DNA from: Macrobrachium rosenbergii | Lineage: Eukaryota; Arthropoda; Malacostraca; Decapoda; Palaemonidae | Direction: 5' to 3' | DNA: 64,000 nucleotides | NCBI RefSeq assembly: GCF_040412425.1 | Contig: NC_089782.1 | Span: forward strand, 20,745,622-20,809,621 | Part shown: one piece after another, positions 40,230 to 54,428 of the stretch | How the letters are laid out: each line of letters opens with the position of its first letter | Position numbering within the stretch: position 1 is the first letter of the stretch | Notes under the pieces: generated by a model | Told to the model about the DNA's origin: nothing | Seen by the model: the letters and a program-made list of their open reading frames with translations, nothing else | Databases searched by the model: none | Translations under genes and position numbers: made by a program

Positions 40230-40379
40230 TGCACAGGATAATTTATGCAGTACACATGGGCGTTTCACGCGATTGATTCGCAGCCTTGGCAGAGCTGACT
40301 CGGAAGTGACCGAATAATGAGGCTTTGTAGTAGGTATTGATTAGGTGGCGATATGTAAGACGGGCTACATTTCATTTAA

Positions 40380-40640
40380 TGCTTTGATAGTGCTTTGATG
40401 GCGGGTACAATAGTCCATCAGGCAGCGTTATTGTTCAAGGCCTTTGGTAAGACGCTGGCAGTGCTTTCGCCGGGGCGCCGGGGGAGGAGGAGCCCGCGGG
40501 AGCCGTGTGGGTGAATGGTTCCTGCTTCTGGTGGATTTCTGTGTTTAAGTTTCCTTGGGCTGACAGCTCCTGTGGCAGTAGCTGGAAAGGCGCGAGTCCA
40601 GGAAGGGGGGAAGAGTGCCTGTTAATGATTGCCTGTTGAA
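40380..40640. other. Small GC-rich patch
   Basis: Around 40455-40515 the sequence is strongly GC-rich (GCCGGGGCGCCGGGGGAGG). An ATG in ATGGCGGG context at about 40399 opens a 38-codon frame with a GGTAAGAC donor-like word shortly after. No domain and no further support, so it is not called as an exon. Confidence 0.3.
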
Positions 40641-40818
40641 GTCAGGAGCTCTTGTTGCAGTTATATGGAGTATGGTTGGTCATGTGTGAATGACAAAGGG
40701 CCACCGCCTATGGAGGCATGGTATGGGAGAGGAACTGTTAAATGTATATCCTTTTTGTGTATAGCTTTTTTCTTTTTAATCTAATTTTTCATATTGATTT
40801 CTCTTCGTTTCTAATGTA

Positions 40819-40910
40819 TGTGTGTGTTTTATGTGTGCGTGTGTGTGTGTGTGTGTGTGTTTGTGAGTGTGTTTATATATATGTATGTATATTTATATAT
40901 ACAGTATACA

Positions 40911-40988
<78 letters not shown>
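40819..40988. repeat. (GT)n and (TA)n compound tract at a SINE 3' end
   Basis: GT-rich from about 40819 to 40872, imperfect TA/GTA to 40910, then pure TA to 40985. The TA part joins directly to the 3' end of the minus-strand SINE at 40989. Confidence 0.95.
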
Positions 40989-40991
<3 letters not shown>

Positions 40992-41170
40992 CAATTTTGG
41001 TTTCATATCCAATCACTATAACTCGGGAATAACTTACACCCAAGGGAATTATAAGTGATAAATGATAAATGCTTCGTCACCAGTGGGATTCGAACTGCCG
41101 CCTGGTTGGAAAACAACGAAAACAATGGCTATGACCAACGAGCCATAAGAGAGGTGTAAGCTGATATCAG
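40989..41170 (-). mobile_element. tRNA-derived SINE with (TA)n tail
   Basis: In reverse complement it reads box A TGGCTCGTTGG (41135-41145), then box B AGTTCGAATCC (41086-41096), about 40 bp apart as in a tRNA. A non-tRNA body follows, GACGAAGCATTTATC ... CCCTTGGGTGTAAGTTATTCCCGAG ... ATATTA, ending in the (TA)n tract. Box B matches the RNA polymerase III consensus at nearly every position. A known decapod-type SINE by memory. The 5' limit is uncertain and no target duplication was found, because the 3' side is a microsatellite. Confidence 0.8.
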
Positions 41171-41476
41171 ACTCTACTGTACATAAGCCTTTCGAAGTAG
41201 GTTTTTGTACTTAAAATCATTATCAACCCACCTCCACCATGATATTTTTAAGTTTGTAACACGTGGCTAATTATGAATTTTTCTCGCATACATCGAGACA
41301 TTTTTTTTATTAAAAAATATCAAGCAACAAAATTTGTTTGATATCCAATTCACTCAGACAAAATGAAGAAAACAAAAAAGAGATTGACGGTAACATTTCT
41401 CATCGTACCGCGAATTCCTGAGAAGTCGTACCTCAATACAGAATTCATTCCCGCAACTCATATTCGTAGTCTTCAG

Positions 41477-41479
<3 letters not shown>

Positions 41480-41519
<40 letters not shown>
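41480..41519. repeat. (CT)n microsatellite
   Basis: 40 bp of CT. Overlapping frames on both strands (Ser-Leu and Arg-Glu) are artefacts. Confidence 0.97.
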
Positions 41520-41521
<2 letters not shown>

Positions 41522-42000
41522 GGCGACGTCTCCTTGGGTAATCTAGATGCCTCAAATTCTTTCGTCTTCTTCCATATTCTTGTCTGGTCTCAAGGTCTAT
41601 GAGGTCCCCCCAAACCCCCCTCACTGCCTTATTATCTATCCTTCGGTTGCCTGGTCCTTTTGCCATTCTCTTGAGCCTTCTTGATTTATTTCTCTCCCCT
41701 CTTCCATCCTCGAGGGGAAGGTTGCGGGTGAACATGAAGGAAAAGAGAAGGAGGAAGATAAGGATAACGGGGCGGGGGGAGGAGAAGGAGTGCTGTTTTT
41801 CCTGCTCTTAATTGGAGAATGGAGATGTGTCTGGCTTTTTCTCATCCGACAAGGGAAGCCTCATAGCTAAGGGTTTTTGGGGCTCTGCTATCTGCGTCTT
41901 TTCCTCCAAAATCTGTTGGAAACAAAAATTAAAGTTCATTAGACGACAGATCTTTTGCGAAGCGAAGAGGGGAAACTTTTTTTTCAGAAAAGACATTAAT

Positions 42001-42003
<3 letters not shown>
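41520..42003. other. Unique sequence with strand asymmetry, no gene
   Basis: 41690-41800 is purine-rich on the + strand. Several 60-96-codon frames overlap on both strands. None has a recognised motif. Confidence 0.4.

Positions 42004-42043
<40 letters not shown>
42004..42043. repeat. (CT)n microsatellite
   Basis: 40 bp of CT followed by a short CACA run. Confidence 0.97.
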
Positions 42044-42046
<3 letters not shown>

Positions 42047-44150
42047 CACACACTCACAACCTAAAAATAAAGTAAGGTTTTACTCCAAGATACCCAGCTC
42101 TTGATTAATAAATGTCTAAACGCTGCAAGAAAAGTCATATGTTGTATTTAAACGAAGCGTGGCCGATGTTTCCTGTTTCCTTCTGCAAGAGAATAAAGAA
42201 AAAGTCTGGGAGAAATCGTTTCGAGAGTGGATGTAAGAGAAAGCTAAGCGATAGGTACACAGAAGGCCAAAGGGGGTCCGGGAGGATTCTTTTGTCCTGG
42301 AATAGAAAATGGAGTGTTACGTCGAATGATTCGTATTTGGGAGAAAGCTGTTGAAATTACCAAGGGGAAAAGGGAAAGGTTTAAGAGGCGTTTTCAAAGC
42401 TCACAAAAGGCAGTCTCTTATTGTATCCTTCTTGGTGGGGGAAAAATGCCCTTAATTGAGCAGAGCACCGGAGGATCTTTTCAAAGGGCCCCTCCAGGAT
42501 TGATCTACGGATTGAAGTAAAATGGCGGCTTTGGGATTTATGGACAAGTGAAGTGTGATTAGCGAGAGGAATTATTTGGGGTAAACCTCACGGCGTCTTT
42601 TAAATGGAACTTCTCCTTCGCTTTTTATGCATTTCGTTGGCGTGTACATTTCGTAAACAGAGATTATCTATCATAACATATTACTTTTGGAAACGGTTTT
42701 GTCTGGGAGACGGTGCATACGTATCTACATACCCAGCTATTCATAAAAAAAGGGGAGGGAAATAGGTAAGCGATGACTACCAACTGCTAGTGATGATATG
42801 TCAAACATATTCGTTATTGTGACTATGATTCTTTCATGAATTTGAGAATCAGATCCAAAAGTTATTTTTATTAGTTTTTACCTAATACATTTTAACATGC
42901 ATACTTTAATATTCATTTCATGTAACTCATCAGTTTAAAGGTAAGCGTTTTCCTATAAATTTTCGATAACGCACTGAGACATTCCTCAAACAGCTATCTA
43001 GACAACGTGAGACTAGGCAATTTTTATCTAATGTAACGGTACATTACTGAAAATCAGGCTTCATCATGAAGGCCGAATTTATTTTCCCATTAGTTGCAAG
43101 TTTCTGATTTTGGTGAACCTGGGTTCGTTTTTAAAGCAATATAATATTAGGGTATTTGGTGAAAGATTTCATCCCTCGTCATCATGATTACAGTCTTGTA
43201 TAGAAAATTGATACTGTCTGCCTTTCAGTCATTCATCAGCTTTGTTATTTACAGATGTAGATATTTATTTATTTGTGTATTCTGTAGATTTTTGACAAGT
43301 GCTTCAAATTCTGGACAGTTTTACTACCTAGCAGTGAGTCAGAGTAGACCCTTTATGAGAATAAAGAAATGAAAAAGGTGCGGAGCCAGTTCCCTTGTGC
43401 GGCATCTGATTCAGAAAGTTCATTTGAAATACAGCCTTCAAGGCTGTATTTGCAAAATGGTAGTTATTGGTTTATTTATTTTAAAGCCCAGTGTGACCGG
43501 CAGCCCAATACCCTAGTTAGGCTTGAAAGATATAAGAACATGATCTTGGGACTGAATCTTCTTCTGGCAATATGGGTCCGTATTTTGGGTAAACGGGAGC
43601 ATAGGAAGAACTCTAAAACCTGGCAGCAACTGGGAAGAATCAACTAATAAACAGAGCAGAAAGCCGAATGTTGATTTGCCGATCTTTACATATTTTTTAA
43701 TAGTAATTTTTTACTTTTTATTTTGCTTTAAAATGGGTGATGACACATTATTCGTTATCTGAGTATCACATATCCATCAAACCGCGGAGTTTGTGGTAGC
43801 TGGTTTTCTCCCATATCTTTCTGAATATTTGTACAGAACTGTTGAGTGCATTCAACCCCCATGAATACTATTACATATTTAATGGTCTTCATCAATAGCC
43901 CTAATTGGCAGGTAAATAGATAATGTACCGTGGGGATCACATGAAGTAATGGATTTAGATATTATCAACCAGTTTTACATTAGGAGCAAATTGTTGGCAA
44001 ATAGCTCAGTCGTCATGGAGTCATCTAGTTTTCATGTTATCAAATCAACAGCGTATGCATAGAATGGGTGTAGATAATTAATAATGTGATGAACAGTGTT
44101 TTCTTCCTGATAGGTGTATTTTTTAGAAACTTCGAGGAATCTTAATTTTA
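42044..44150. other. Unique sequence, no gene recognised
   Basis: Contains a perfect YY1/Pho-type word AAAATGGCGGC at 42519-42529 (the frame from its ATG stops after eight codons) and a perfect 12-bp hairpin at 43427-43451. The 92-codon frame at 43369-43647 has no motif I recognise. Confidence 0.45.
43427..43451. repeat. Perfect 12-bp inverted repeat, 1-base loop
   Basis: AAATACAGCCTT, one C, AAGGCTGTATTT. Near-palindromic with no mismatch. Confidence 0.95.
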
Positions 44151-44223
44151 TCATTAAATATACTCACAAGTACAGTATATGTTTACATTTTACCAGAAAG
44201 GAATATATACACCATGAAATATA

Positions 44224-44560
<337 letters not shown>

Positions 44561-45249
44561 AAATGCACTATGGTTATGAAATAAAGCCTCAGTAGTGTTT
44601 CATACGAGAAAAATTCACGTTACTCACAAATAGTCGGTATTTATTTTCCTTTCTTTCTTGATCTTGACACAAACTTTTAGCTGTTTGGTTTTCAGTCGAG
44701 TGGGGTTCAGTTCCACCCTCCTTTCCCTTTATTTGATTGAAAGTGATGTTTTATATTTATCATTTCACTTCACTAATTAAAGTTTTCTTTTTTATGAAAT
44801 GTTTTCCTTGGTCATTACATTAGACTGCGTACGTGAATGGTTGCATTTTGTTGGTTCAACATCATTTCATTATAAATTCTTGTGTGAAAGTTATTTCACT
44901 TTCCTATCCAGCCATTTCAAAGTGGCACTTTCATTTGCTCATACACTTAATTAAAAGTGATTGTGTCTTCTTTTCATTTGTTATTCTAAGTGATTGAAAG
45001 TTACTGTACTCTTCTTCTCATCATTACTTCACCTGACTTAACATGGCAATGCTCTCGGTGCATTGAATATTGAATGTCTTAAAATTGTCTGGTCTTCCGT
45101 TTGATCGTATTGCGCTTTTTCTTTATTTTATTTTATTGATTATAATTGTTTCATATCGAAGACTGCGTAATGACCCACTTTAAAAGGTCAAATATCAATA
45201 GATCTTTGAAGTCCAGATTGTGTTCTTTTCGTTTAATAAAGGTCGCTCA
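44561..45249. other. Unique AT-rich sequence, nothing recognised
   Basis: No frame over 60 codons and no recognised repeat. Confidence 0.5.
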
Positions 45250-45545
45250 TGAGCGGCAGAGGAAAGGGACAGATCAGTGTGTTATCACATAATGATCTTA
45301 GAGACTAAGTATAAATACATGCGACCAGTCCCTGGGCCCTTCCCTGCCCAGGGTAGGGCCAAGGGAACCAGACAGTTACTGCCGACAAATAAGTAAGTAT
45401 ACCTATGGGTCGAAGTAAAAAAAACTCATACCGTATCTCATTAAGACGGTAGTGCCGTTTTTCCTGAGAAATCTATCAAGCTATTAACGGGCCTTTGAAT
45501 CAAATCCAGGGCGGTATCACTGAGCTACTACGAAGGTGTTTAAAC
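45250..45545 (-). mobile_element. Old tRNA-derived SINE, degenerate
   Basis: In reverse complement the head reads TAGCTCAGTGA (box A-like, 45517-45527) and GGATTTGATTCAA (box B-like, 45495-45507). The body toward lower coordinates contains a TACCTATGGGTC...AGTAAGTAT-like block and CCTTGGCCCTACCCTGGGCAGGGAAGGG. I associate this arrangement with another decapod SINE family. It is more decayed than the copies at 26266 and 40989. No target duplication was seen. Confidence 0.55.
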
Positions 45546-45638
45546 TGATGTCCTAATCTTCTTCCCGAGTTGGTGTCGGGAGACGTAATAGATACAAAAC
45601 TAATAAACTGATAAAAAACTAATAAACTAATAAACTGA

Positions 45639-45663
45639 TTCTCTCACTCTCTCTCTCTCTCTC
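45639..45663. repeat. Short (CT)n tract
   Basis: About 25 bp of imperfect CT. Confidence 0.9.
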
Positions 45664-46616
45664 CCCAGTACAAATTACTGTAATAGTAGTGAGTAATAAA
45701 GTCTCCAGTTTAACTTTTTACGTCTATAAATAAATGAGCATGAAAGATTGGCAGTTAGCCAGAACTTCATTAGTTATAGGAATCTGATTCAAGATCAAAG
45801 AATAGGTAAACAGTCACTTAGCATTGAATGCATTAATGAATTACTGTATTTGTTTATGATTGACCTAAAAAAAAAACAAGGCTGCAATCTTCTATATATT
45901 TATAACTGTTGAATGGGACTTAGCTTCGACAGATTCACTAATGCTAATTGAGCGTAAATCAATAATTTCAACGTAATTCTTGAGAATGAAGACGCGGCAA
46001 GCCGGACAGCCTGATCCTCATAACTTAACGTAATAGATCAGTGTTAGTATGATTCGGGTCAGAAAAGGGTATGGCCGTACTCATATTTTTATTTATGAAC
46101 AAGATTCTAATTAGAGTATATGAGCGTTTAATTATATGTACATTGTCCATGTATGCGTAATTCGTCTGCATTGTGCATGTTAATGAATTTTATGCCTACA
46201 AAAACTTTCTAAAAAATGTATGCATCTCTCTCTCTCTCTCTCAGTGTACATATGGATATAAATATTCTCTACGTTATTGACAAGGCGTGTTCATGTTCTT
46301 AATAGACTTTGTTTTTCATTTGTGTGACCGTTTTTACATCAAAAGTACGAGTTATAATCCCGAGAGACAAACGCTTTAGTCGCTACGACTTGGTTCTTGA
46401 CATTCTCTTTCATTTGATTTTTATTCTTATTTTTATTCTTGTTTTAATCCCGATCTAATGAAACGCGTCCTTTGAAGAGAATAGTGATACAATGTCGTTT
46501 GTTCTAATTGTTGGCAACCTCTCATTTGTTTTATCTTTGTTTTGTCCTGTCAAATTCTAGGAATGGCTTTATTAGTCTTGTGTATCTCGTGTTTTATGTA
46601 AATAGCGTTTGCATTC
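45664..46616. other. Unique sequence, nothing recognised
   Basis: Contains a short CT run at about 46226-46242. No gene recognised. Confidence 0.5.
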
Positions 46617-46702
<86 letters not shown>

Positions 46703-46744
46703 TATATATATTATAAATGTACATATATATACAGTATATATATT

Positions 46745-46822
<78 letters not shown>

Positions 46823-46835
46823 ATATATATACGGT
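46617..46835. repeat. Two (TA)n tracts with duplicated spacer
   Basis: TA at 46620-46699 and 46752-46819. The spacer contains ACAGTATATATATTATAAAT twice (about 46699 and 46730), so the segment grew by local duplication as well as slippage. Confidence 0.95.
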
Positions 46836-47297
46836 ATATATATAACAGAAAACTGAAAAGAAAACATGACATGAGATATCCTCTGAAGGTGTGAATTTTT
46901 CCTTCAGCAACTGAGGGTTAATAAGATTGAGAACGGCCCCAGTAACAAATGGTGAACCTAAAACAACAAAAGGTAGATGAAAACTACAAGTTGTCTGAAA
47001 TCAAAACTTCTCATCTATTTGATGCGTGCGTGCTTTTCTGTCCGGGAAAGGGAAAGGAAACAAGGGGAACTGAGTACCTAAACTTGTTGCAATATTTCTG
47101 CTGTTACATCATCATCCACCCTCACGACGTTTGTTGCAGTGGCAGCAGTCTCCCTGAAAAAGCCTTTGGGGTCTTCTTTGCTCTCTTCTTTCGCCTTCTT
47201 CGCTCAGTCCACGGACACTGAAATGTTCATGCATGATATATATTCATACAAAGGCTGTTGGTGTCTATGTACAGTGTGGATGACTTGTTATGCAGTT
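46836..47297. other. Unique sequence, no gene recognised
   Basis: A 90-codon frame at 46949-47221 is free of repeat but has no motif I recognise. Probably chance. Confidence 0.4.
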
Positions 47298-47311
47298 GTA
47301 TGTACAGTATA

Positions 47312-47371
<60 letters not shown>
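47298..47371. repeat. (TA)n microsatellite
   Basis: About 65 bp of TA, followed to 47510 by scattered CATA/CATG/TACA tetranucleotides. Confidence 0.96.
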
Positions 47372-47373
<2 letters not shown>

Positions 47374-47519
47374 TAGGTATATTAACAAACATACATACAC
47401 TAATTCATGCCTGAACACATACATGCATGCATACATAAATACATACACACACATGTATATACAACATTTATACATACATATACACATATACATATATGTA
47501 TGTATGTATAGTACATAAT

Positions 47520-48750
47520 GTTTTTACCAAAAAAAGACACTACTGTACAAGAATAATTTTGTTTTGATGAAGATATCTGAGCAAAATGATTCATAGGAGG
47601 CAAGTTATATCATGGTTGAATACTAACAAAGGTATGATGTAAATGTTTATAACTAAAGCAGATTTAGTCAATCTTTTTGTCACTTTCAGCGAGTCAAAAG
47701 ATATTGTGGTTGAAGTACTCCCGAGTGTGCATGTGGAATATGCATACATACTATTGCTATGTTCATGTATGTTTGCAAATTATATGTAATAAAATTACTA
47801 TACAGCCCTAAAACACTAATTTACACTTGGTAATAACGTTGTTGGCCATTACGTTGAACTTAACTGTCCATATTCTGGTGAAAAAAGAGTTAGAGGAATA
47901 AAATGAAAGAAAGAAATGAAAAAATAAAATTATGCCTAATGTCTTAAAAGTATTTTAATAAAATGTTTTTTTTTAACAGCAAGAAATCATTAATTTAAAC
48001 TAATGTTAAGAATTGGATCCTAATTGTTTTGTTTAGTTCTGAAGGATATTGTTCTTAACGCATATATATTATAGGCAGTTGCTACTGTAAATGCATTAAT
48101 GTCAGTGAGAATTATAACTTTGACCATAATATTAAACGCACTGTACTGAGAACTATTATTACCATTAATTACGTTGGCCATGGAAATATCGGTTATGGCA
48201 GAATTACACTCAGGTTTTAAGAAGCTATCGATAACTCTCCTGATTATGGCGCTGACAGTTATGACGGTCAAAATAGTTTTGGCAGTTGTTCAGAGGTGAA
48301 CGAACAGAAACATTGATAATGTAGTTGATAATAGTTATGGTAAACGATAGAGGTAAATACAGAGCAATTAAAACGTTTGATAATTGTAATGGTAACGGTG
48401 AAAGCGAGTGAAAAGTTATGAATTCATAGGGTAATGGTTGTTATAAAGATGATTATATATCGCATAGATAAATTAATAATATTGCCAACAACATCAAGAA
48501 AATCATTGAAAGTTTAAATGGCTCGCATAAGAAGTACTTGGAAAGTGGTATTAAAGATGGCAGTAATGATGGATATATTAAACAATCTTCTCTTTTATTT
48601 ATGAAAGATATTAGTATGGAAAACCATTCATGATTATTTATGCCTTCATTTTAGTATTTAACTGATGGCACATGCACCAAATATTAATACTTTTCAAATT
48701 ATGGAGCGCTTGTTAAACTATTCTGATATAAGATAGGTATTTTTCTAGTG
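47520..48750. other. Unique AT-rich sequence, no gene recognised
   Basis: No frame over 83 codons and no recognised motif. 48100-48480 is rich in GGTAA/TTATGG words that may be a very old simple repeat. Confidence 0.45.
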
Positions 48751-48775
48751 TTTTTTTTTTTTTTTTTTTTTTTTT
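48751..48775. repeat. Poly(T) tract
   Basis: 25 consecutive T. It could be the tail of a minus-strand retroposon, but no body is recognised on its right. Confidence 0.9.
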
Positions 48776-49135
48776 ACCCACAAAGGACTTTAGGTTTATG
48801 AGTACTGAAATTATATAGTCGGAAAGTAGCAACCCTCTCTGACAGATGGTTTAAATTTATGATGGTATTTACATAACACGATTGTTTAATATCAAGAGAT
48901 TTGTAGACAACTAAGACAACTATCGTCACATTTTTATTCCGGTTAAAGGGAAATTAATAGAAAACCTCTGCCCTTCTTTAGGAGATTTTTTATGGTTACA
49001 AAGAGCCCAATACATTCACATATCTCAATAGATTATAAGTCTTGTAAAAGACTGTGATCTATTTACTTACTAATTTACATGTTACTCATTTACCATAGAG
49101 AGAAGGAAGAGCCTAACTGGCGGTAGCAGTAGTAT

Positions 49136-49166
<31 letters not shown>

Positions 49167-49499
49167 AGTAGTGGTTGTTTTTTTTTTTCCTCAACAGAGA
49201 ACTGAAGTTGAGAATTAAAAGTGTAACAGTGAGTTTTTATGAAAATGATGTTCCTGTATGTAGACCATGCAAGTTATTCGGTAAAATTCACGATGAATTA
49301 TGGCGAGGAGGAGGAACTTAATGGGTAGCTGTAAAAGCGTGGGATGGTAAAACCCACGCCAAATTCCACTGCGAAAAAAAAAAGACGGAAAATGGACCGC
49401 GCCACGCTTAACTAGATTTATGTAATGAATAAAGATTGAACGTCGGAGTAAAAGTTAGAAAATATGGGTCACTGTGCAACGCATCTATTCCCTCACTGC
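48776..49499. other. Unique sequence with small repeats
   Basis: Holds a short (ATC)n-(AGC)n trinucleotide run at 49133-49168 and a perfect 7-bp hairpin GCGTGGG / CCCACGC at 49337-49343 and 49353-49359. No gene recognised. Confidence 0.5.

Positions 49500-49525
<26 letters not shown>
49500..49525. repeat. (GA)n microsatellite
   Basis: 26 bp of GA. Confidence 0.95.
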
Positions 49526-49531
<6 letters not shown>

Positions 49532-50568
49532 AGGAAAAATTGGTCTGCGTGCTTTATTCAGCCTCAGTAGCTGTCACAAATGTTTATCCAAAGCTTTTTT
49601 CCCCTTTCAGCCTTCTTTTTCGCTTTCCGTGACGGAGTCATTGTTTGCTGTAGAATAAAGAAGTCGAGGATGGATATCAAAGCAGTGTTTCACTCATTCT
49701 TATTTGTTGTGTTGTTTTGAAGACAATAGCCTTTGTTTTTTTTGAAAGTTGAGTAGCAAAAATAGTTCGTTATTGCGATAGTTTTTTTGTTTGTTTTTTT
49801 CCAGTATATTCAAGCGAAGGTATGTATGTATATTTTTTTTATCTGGACAGTAATGAAGGAAATTCTGATTCTCAAAACGAAATGTTTTTGAAAGGATTGT
49901 TTGGCACAGTAGTTTCATATAATTACGGTGGATTAGATTACTGAGACGAAAACAAAGTTGATGATATGTGAAGAGAAGCCTTGTGCCTCATTTTCATATG
50001 ATAGACAGCCACAACGAAGTATAAGAGCTTGTAAAATGATAGTCCTGTGATATTTTAAAAACAAAGTAGAAAACGGTGTCTGCTGGAATGTCCAGACACA
50101 GAGACAGAGAGTGAGAGAGAGAGGGAGAGATAAAGAAAGAGAGAGCTTTTGACAGTTGTGAGAAGCTTAGAATTTAGGAAGAATTAGGTGAAGAACTTAG
50201 GAAGAAATAGGTAATGAGATTGTTATGTGAAGAAAGAATTCTCTACAACAGTCAGTTGAGAGTAGATAGTTCAGCATTATTTAACAACCCTATTTTTTTC
50301 TTAATTAAGATAAACTTACTTTTAAACCTCATATTCGTTTATCAGGATAATTCTAATAAAAATGTGGAGCTATCGTTTGGGATAAAGCCTCGAAAGTCTC
50401 ACTGATTACAGTTGTTCAAAATCTTGGACAGTCTGGCTCATTGGCGTTTGTTGATATTATAAAATCAGTAAGACAGATGCACAGTTTTTTCCGTCTGACG
50501 TTCATTGTTTTTACTATGTCCTGATTGACTTGTATGTCTTATTTGGCGTCCGGTATGAAAATATCGAA

Positions 50569-50569
<1 letters not shown>
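49526..50569. other. Unique AT-rich sequence, no gene recognised
   Basis: An impure GA-rich patch lies at 50100-50145. Nothing else recognised. Confidence 0.5.
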
Positions 50570-50646
<77 letters not shown>

Positions 50647-50708
50647 CATATACATTTATGTATATATATAATACATATGAAAAAATGTACGTATGTATGT
50701 ATGTGCAT

Positions 50709-50754
<46 letters not shown>
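50570..50754. repeat. Two (TA)n tracts
   Basis: TA at 50572-50642 and 50713-50752, separated by imperfect TATG/ATAC words. Confidence 0.96.
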
Positions 50755-50755
<1 letters not shown>

Positions 50756-51026
50756 TTATGTATTTGTACATACTTTCACAAGACTAAAATGTTAGTTCTG
50801 TTGTTGTTGTTGTCAGTGCAACATTTAAGCTCTTGTATGTACCGTTATACATGATCAAAATTATTCAATTAGTATTTATGTGCGACCAGGAATATATATT
50901 TATTCGCATTATGCCCAAGAATGACCACGAAGCCATTTAAAAAAGAAAGTCCTCCTCATGTGGCGAAAGTTATGGGATGTGGCGCCCTTCGTGGTTTCGA
51001 GACCAGACGATCCGTGAGATTCCAAT

Positions 51027-51128
51027 ATGGCGGCTGAGAGCAACCTCCTGCCACTTCTGGGCACAACATCCGTGGATATTCGTCTGCCATGGGAGGAACT
51101 CGTCGTCTCCATCCAGCGAAACGGGAAG
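51027..51128 (+). CDS. Candidate first coding exon, 34 codons, function unknown
   Basis: The best candidate in the window for a host coding exon. ATG at 51027 lies in AATATGGCGGC, a full match to the YY1/Pho-type AANATGGCGGC word that often overlaps start codons. The frame begins MAAESNLLPL, continues through LPWEELVV and ends SIQRNGK. It is followed at once by a strong 5' splice donor, AAG|GTAAGAG (GT at 51129-51130), in phase 0. The patch (about 50980-51260) is clearly less AT-rich than its flanks. The frame runs on past the donor to 51269, but those codons look less protein-like. I do not recognise the protein. Against it: the exon is short, the minus strand is open as well, no other exon of the gene is visible in the next 13 kb, and there is no transcript evidence. 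Confidence 0.35.
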
Positions 51129-51269
51129 GTAAGAGTCCTAGCTCAGGATGCAAAGCATATCATCTCGTTAAATGCCAGTGACGAGTCATTAGAACTAAAG
51201 TTTTGTCGATGTTCGTTCTCGTTCAGCTCCTGTTGCCTCTACTTAATGCAGGCAAGTTCCGACGCGTAA

Positions 51270-51689
51270 GCTGCACCAGTGCTCTCGGGACTACGCGCCG
51301 AATCACGTGTGTAAAGTCGATGCTTTTCCATTGGCAAAGGTCGGGATTTTATTATTTCTTTTAAAAAGACAAATTAGTGACCATGTCGCACTTAGAGTTA
51401 ATAACTTTCAAAGGCTGAGTTTCCTTCCAACATCCCGATTAAGCGGTCAAGTTTAATCACAAGACTTTATTTTTCATGTTGGGAGTCGGCCGCTAAGAAA
51501 TTCACGGTGTGATTTTTTTTCAAACCCAAGTTTAATAAGAAAAAACAATATTAGAGATTATTCATTAAATTTAATTCACATGAGCTGTGGACGTGGTATG
51601 GCTTTGGAACAGAATAACAGAATTGTATTCATTATTGAACTTGAGTGTGACAGTTAACCAGCGTTTCAAGTTTTGGAATATAGCAGTTT
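51270..51689. other. Unique sequence downstream of candidate exon
   Basis: No second exon recognised. If the candidate exon is real, this is intron. Confidence 0.4.
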
Positions 51690-51770
<81 letters not shown>

Positions 51771-51840
51771 TATATATATATATATATACATACATACATT
51801 TATATATATTTATTTATTTATGTATGTATAAAATATATAC
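51690..51840. repeat. (TA)n with ATAC/TTTA interruptions
   Basis: TA from 51691 to about 51788, then CATA and TTTA words to about 51822. Confidence 0.95.
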
Positions 51841-51905
51841 ATTTTTATATGTTCCAAAACGTTAAGCATAGGTTAACTGATATGATTAAAGTTCAATAAT
51901 GAACA

Positions 51906-51908
<3 letters not shown>

Positions 51909-51995
<87 letters not shown>
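51909..51995. repeat. (TA)n-(TG)n compound microsatellite
   Basis: TA to 51978, followed by about 17 bp of TG. Confidence 0.97.
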
Positions 51996-53977
<1,982 letters not shown>

Positions 53978-54052
53978 GTGAATTAAATATAAATTACGTG
54001 TGTGTATTACTTTCTTCATTTATTATTTGCAGTGAATAAATTATCTCTGTTA

Positions 54053-54078
54053 TCGAATATATATATAATATAAATATT

Positions 54079-54150
<72 letters not shown>
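54053..54150. repeat. (TA)n at the left edge of a palindrome
   Basis: Imperfect TA for about 30 bp, then pure TA to 54150, directly touching the outer end of the inverted-repeat arm. Confidence 0.97.
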
Positions 54151-54154
<4 letters not shown>

Positions 54155-54253
54155 TTATCAATATAATTTTCCATGTAGAGGGTTACAGGTGAGTCATAAA
54201 ATGGATGAACTATACCCAGCATATATAAACCACACATATACGCTAATATGCAT

Positions 54254-54296
<43 letters not shown>

Positions 54297-54355
54297 TCTT
54301 CAATGTTGTTTATTCACACACACACATTACATACATACATATATATATACATATA

Positions 54356-54428
<73 letters not shown>

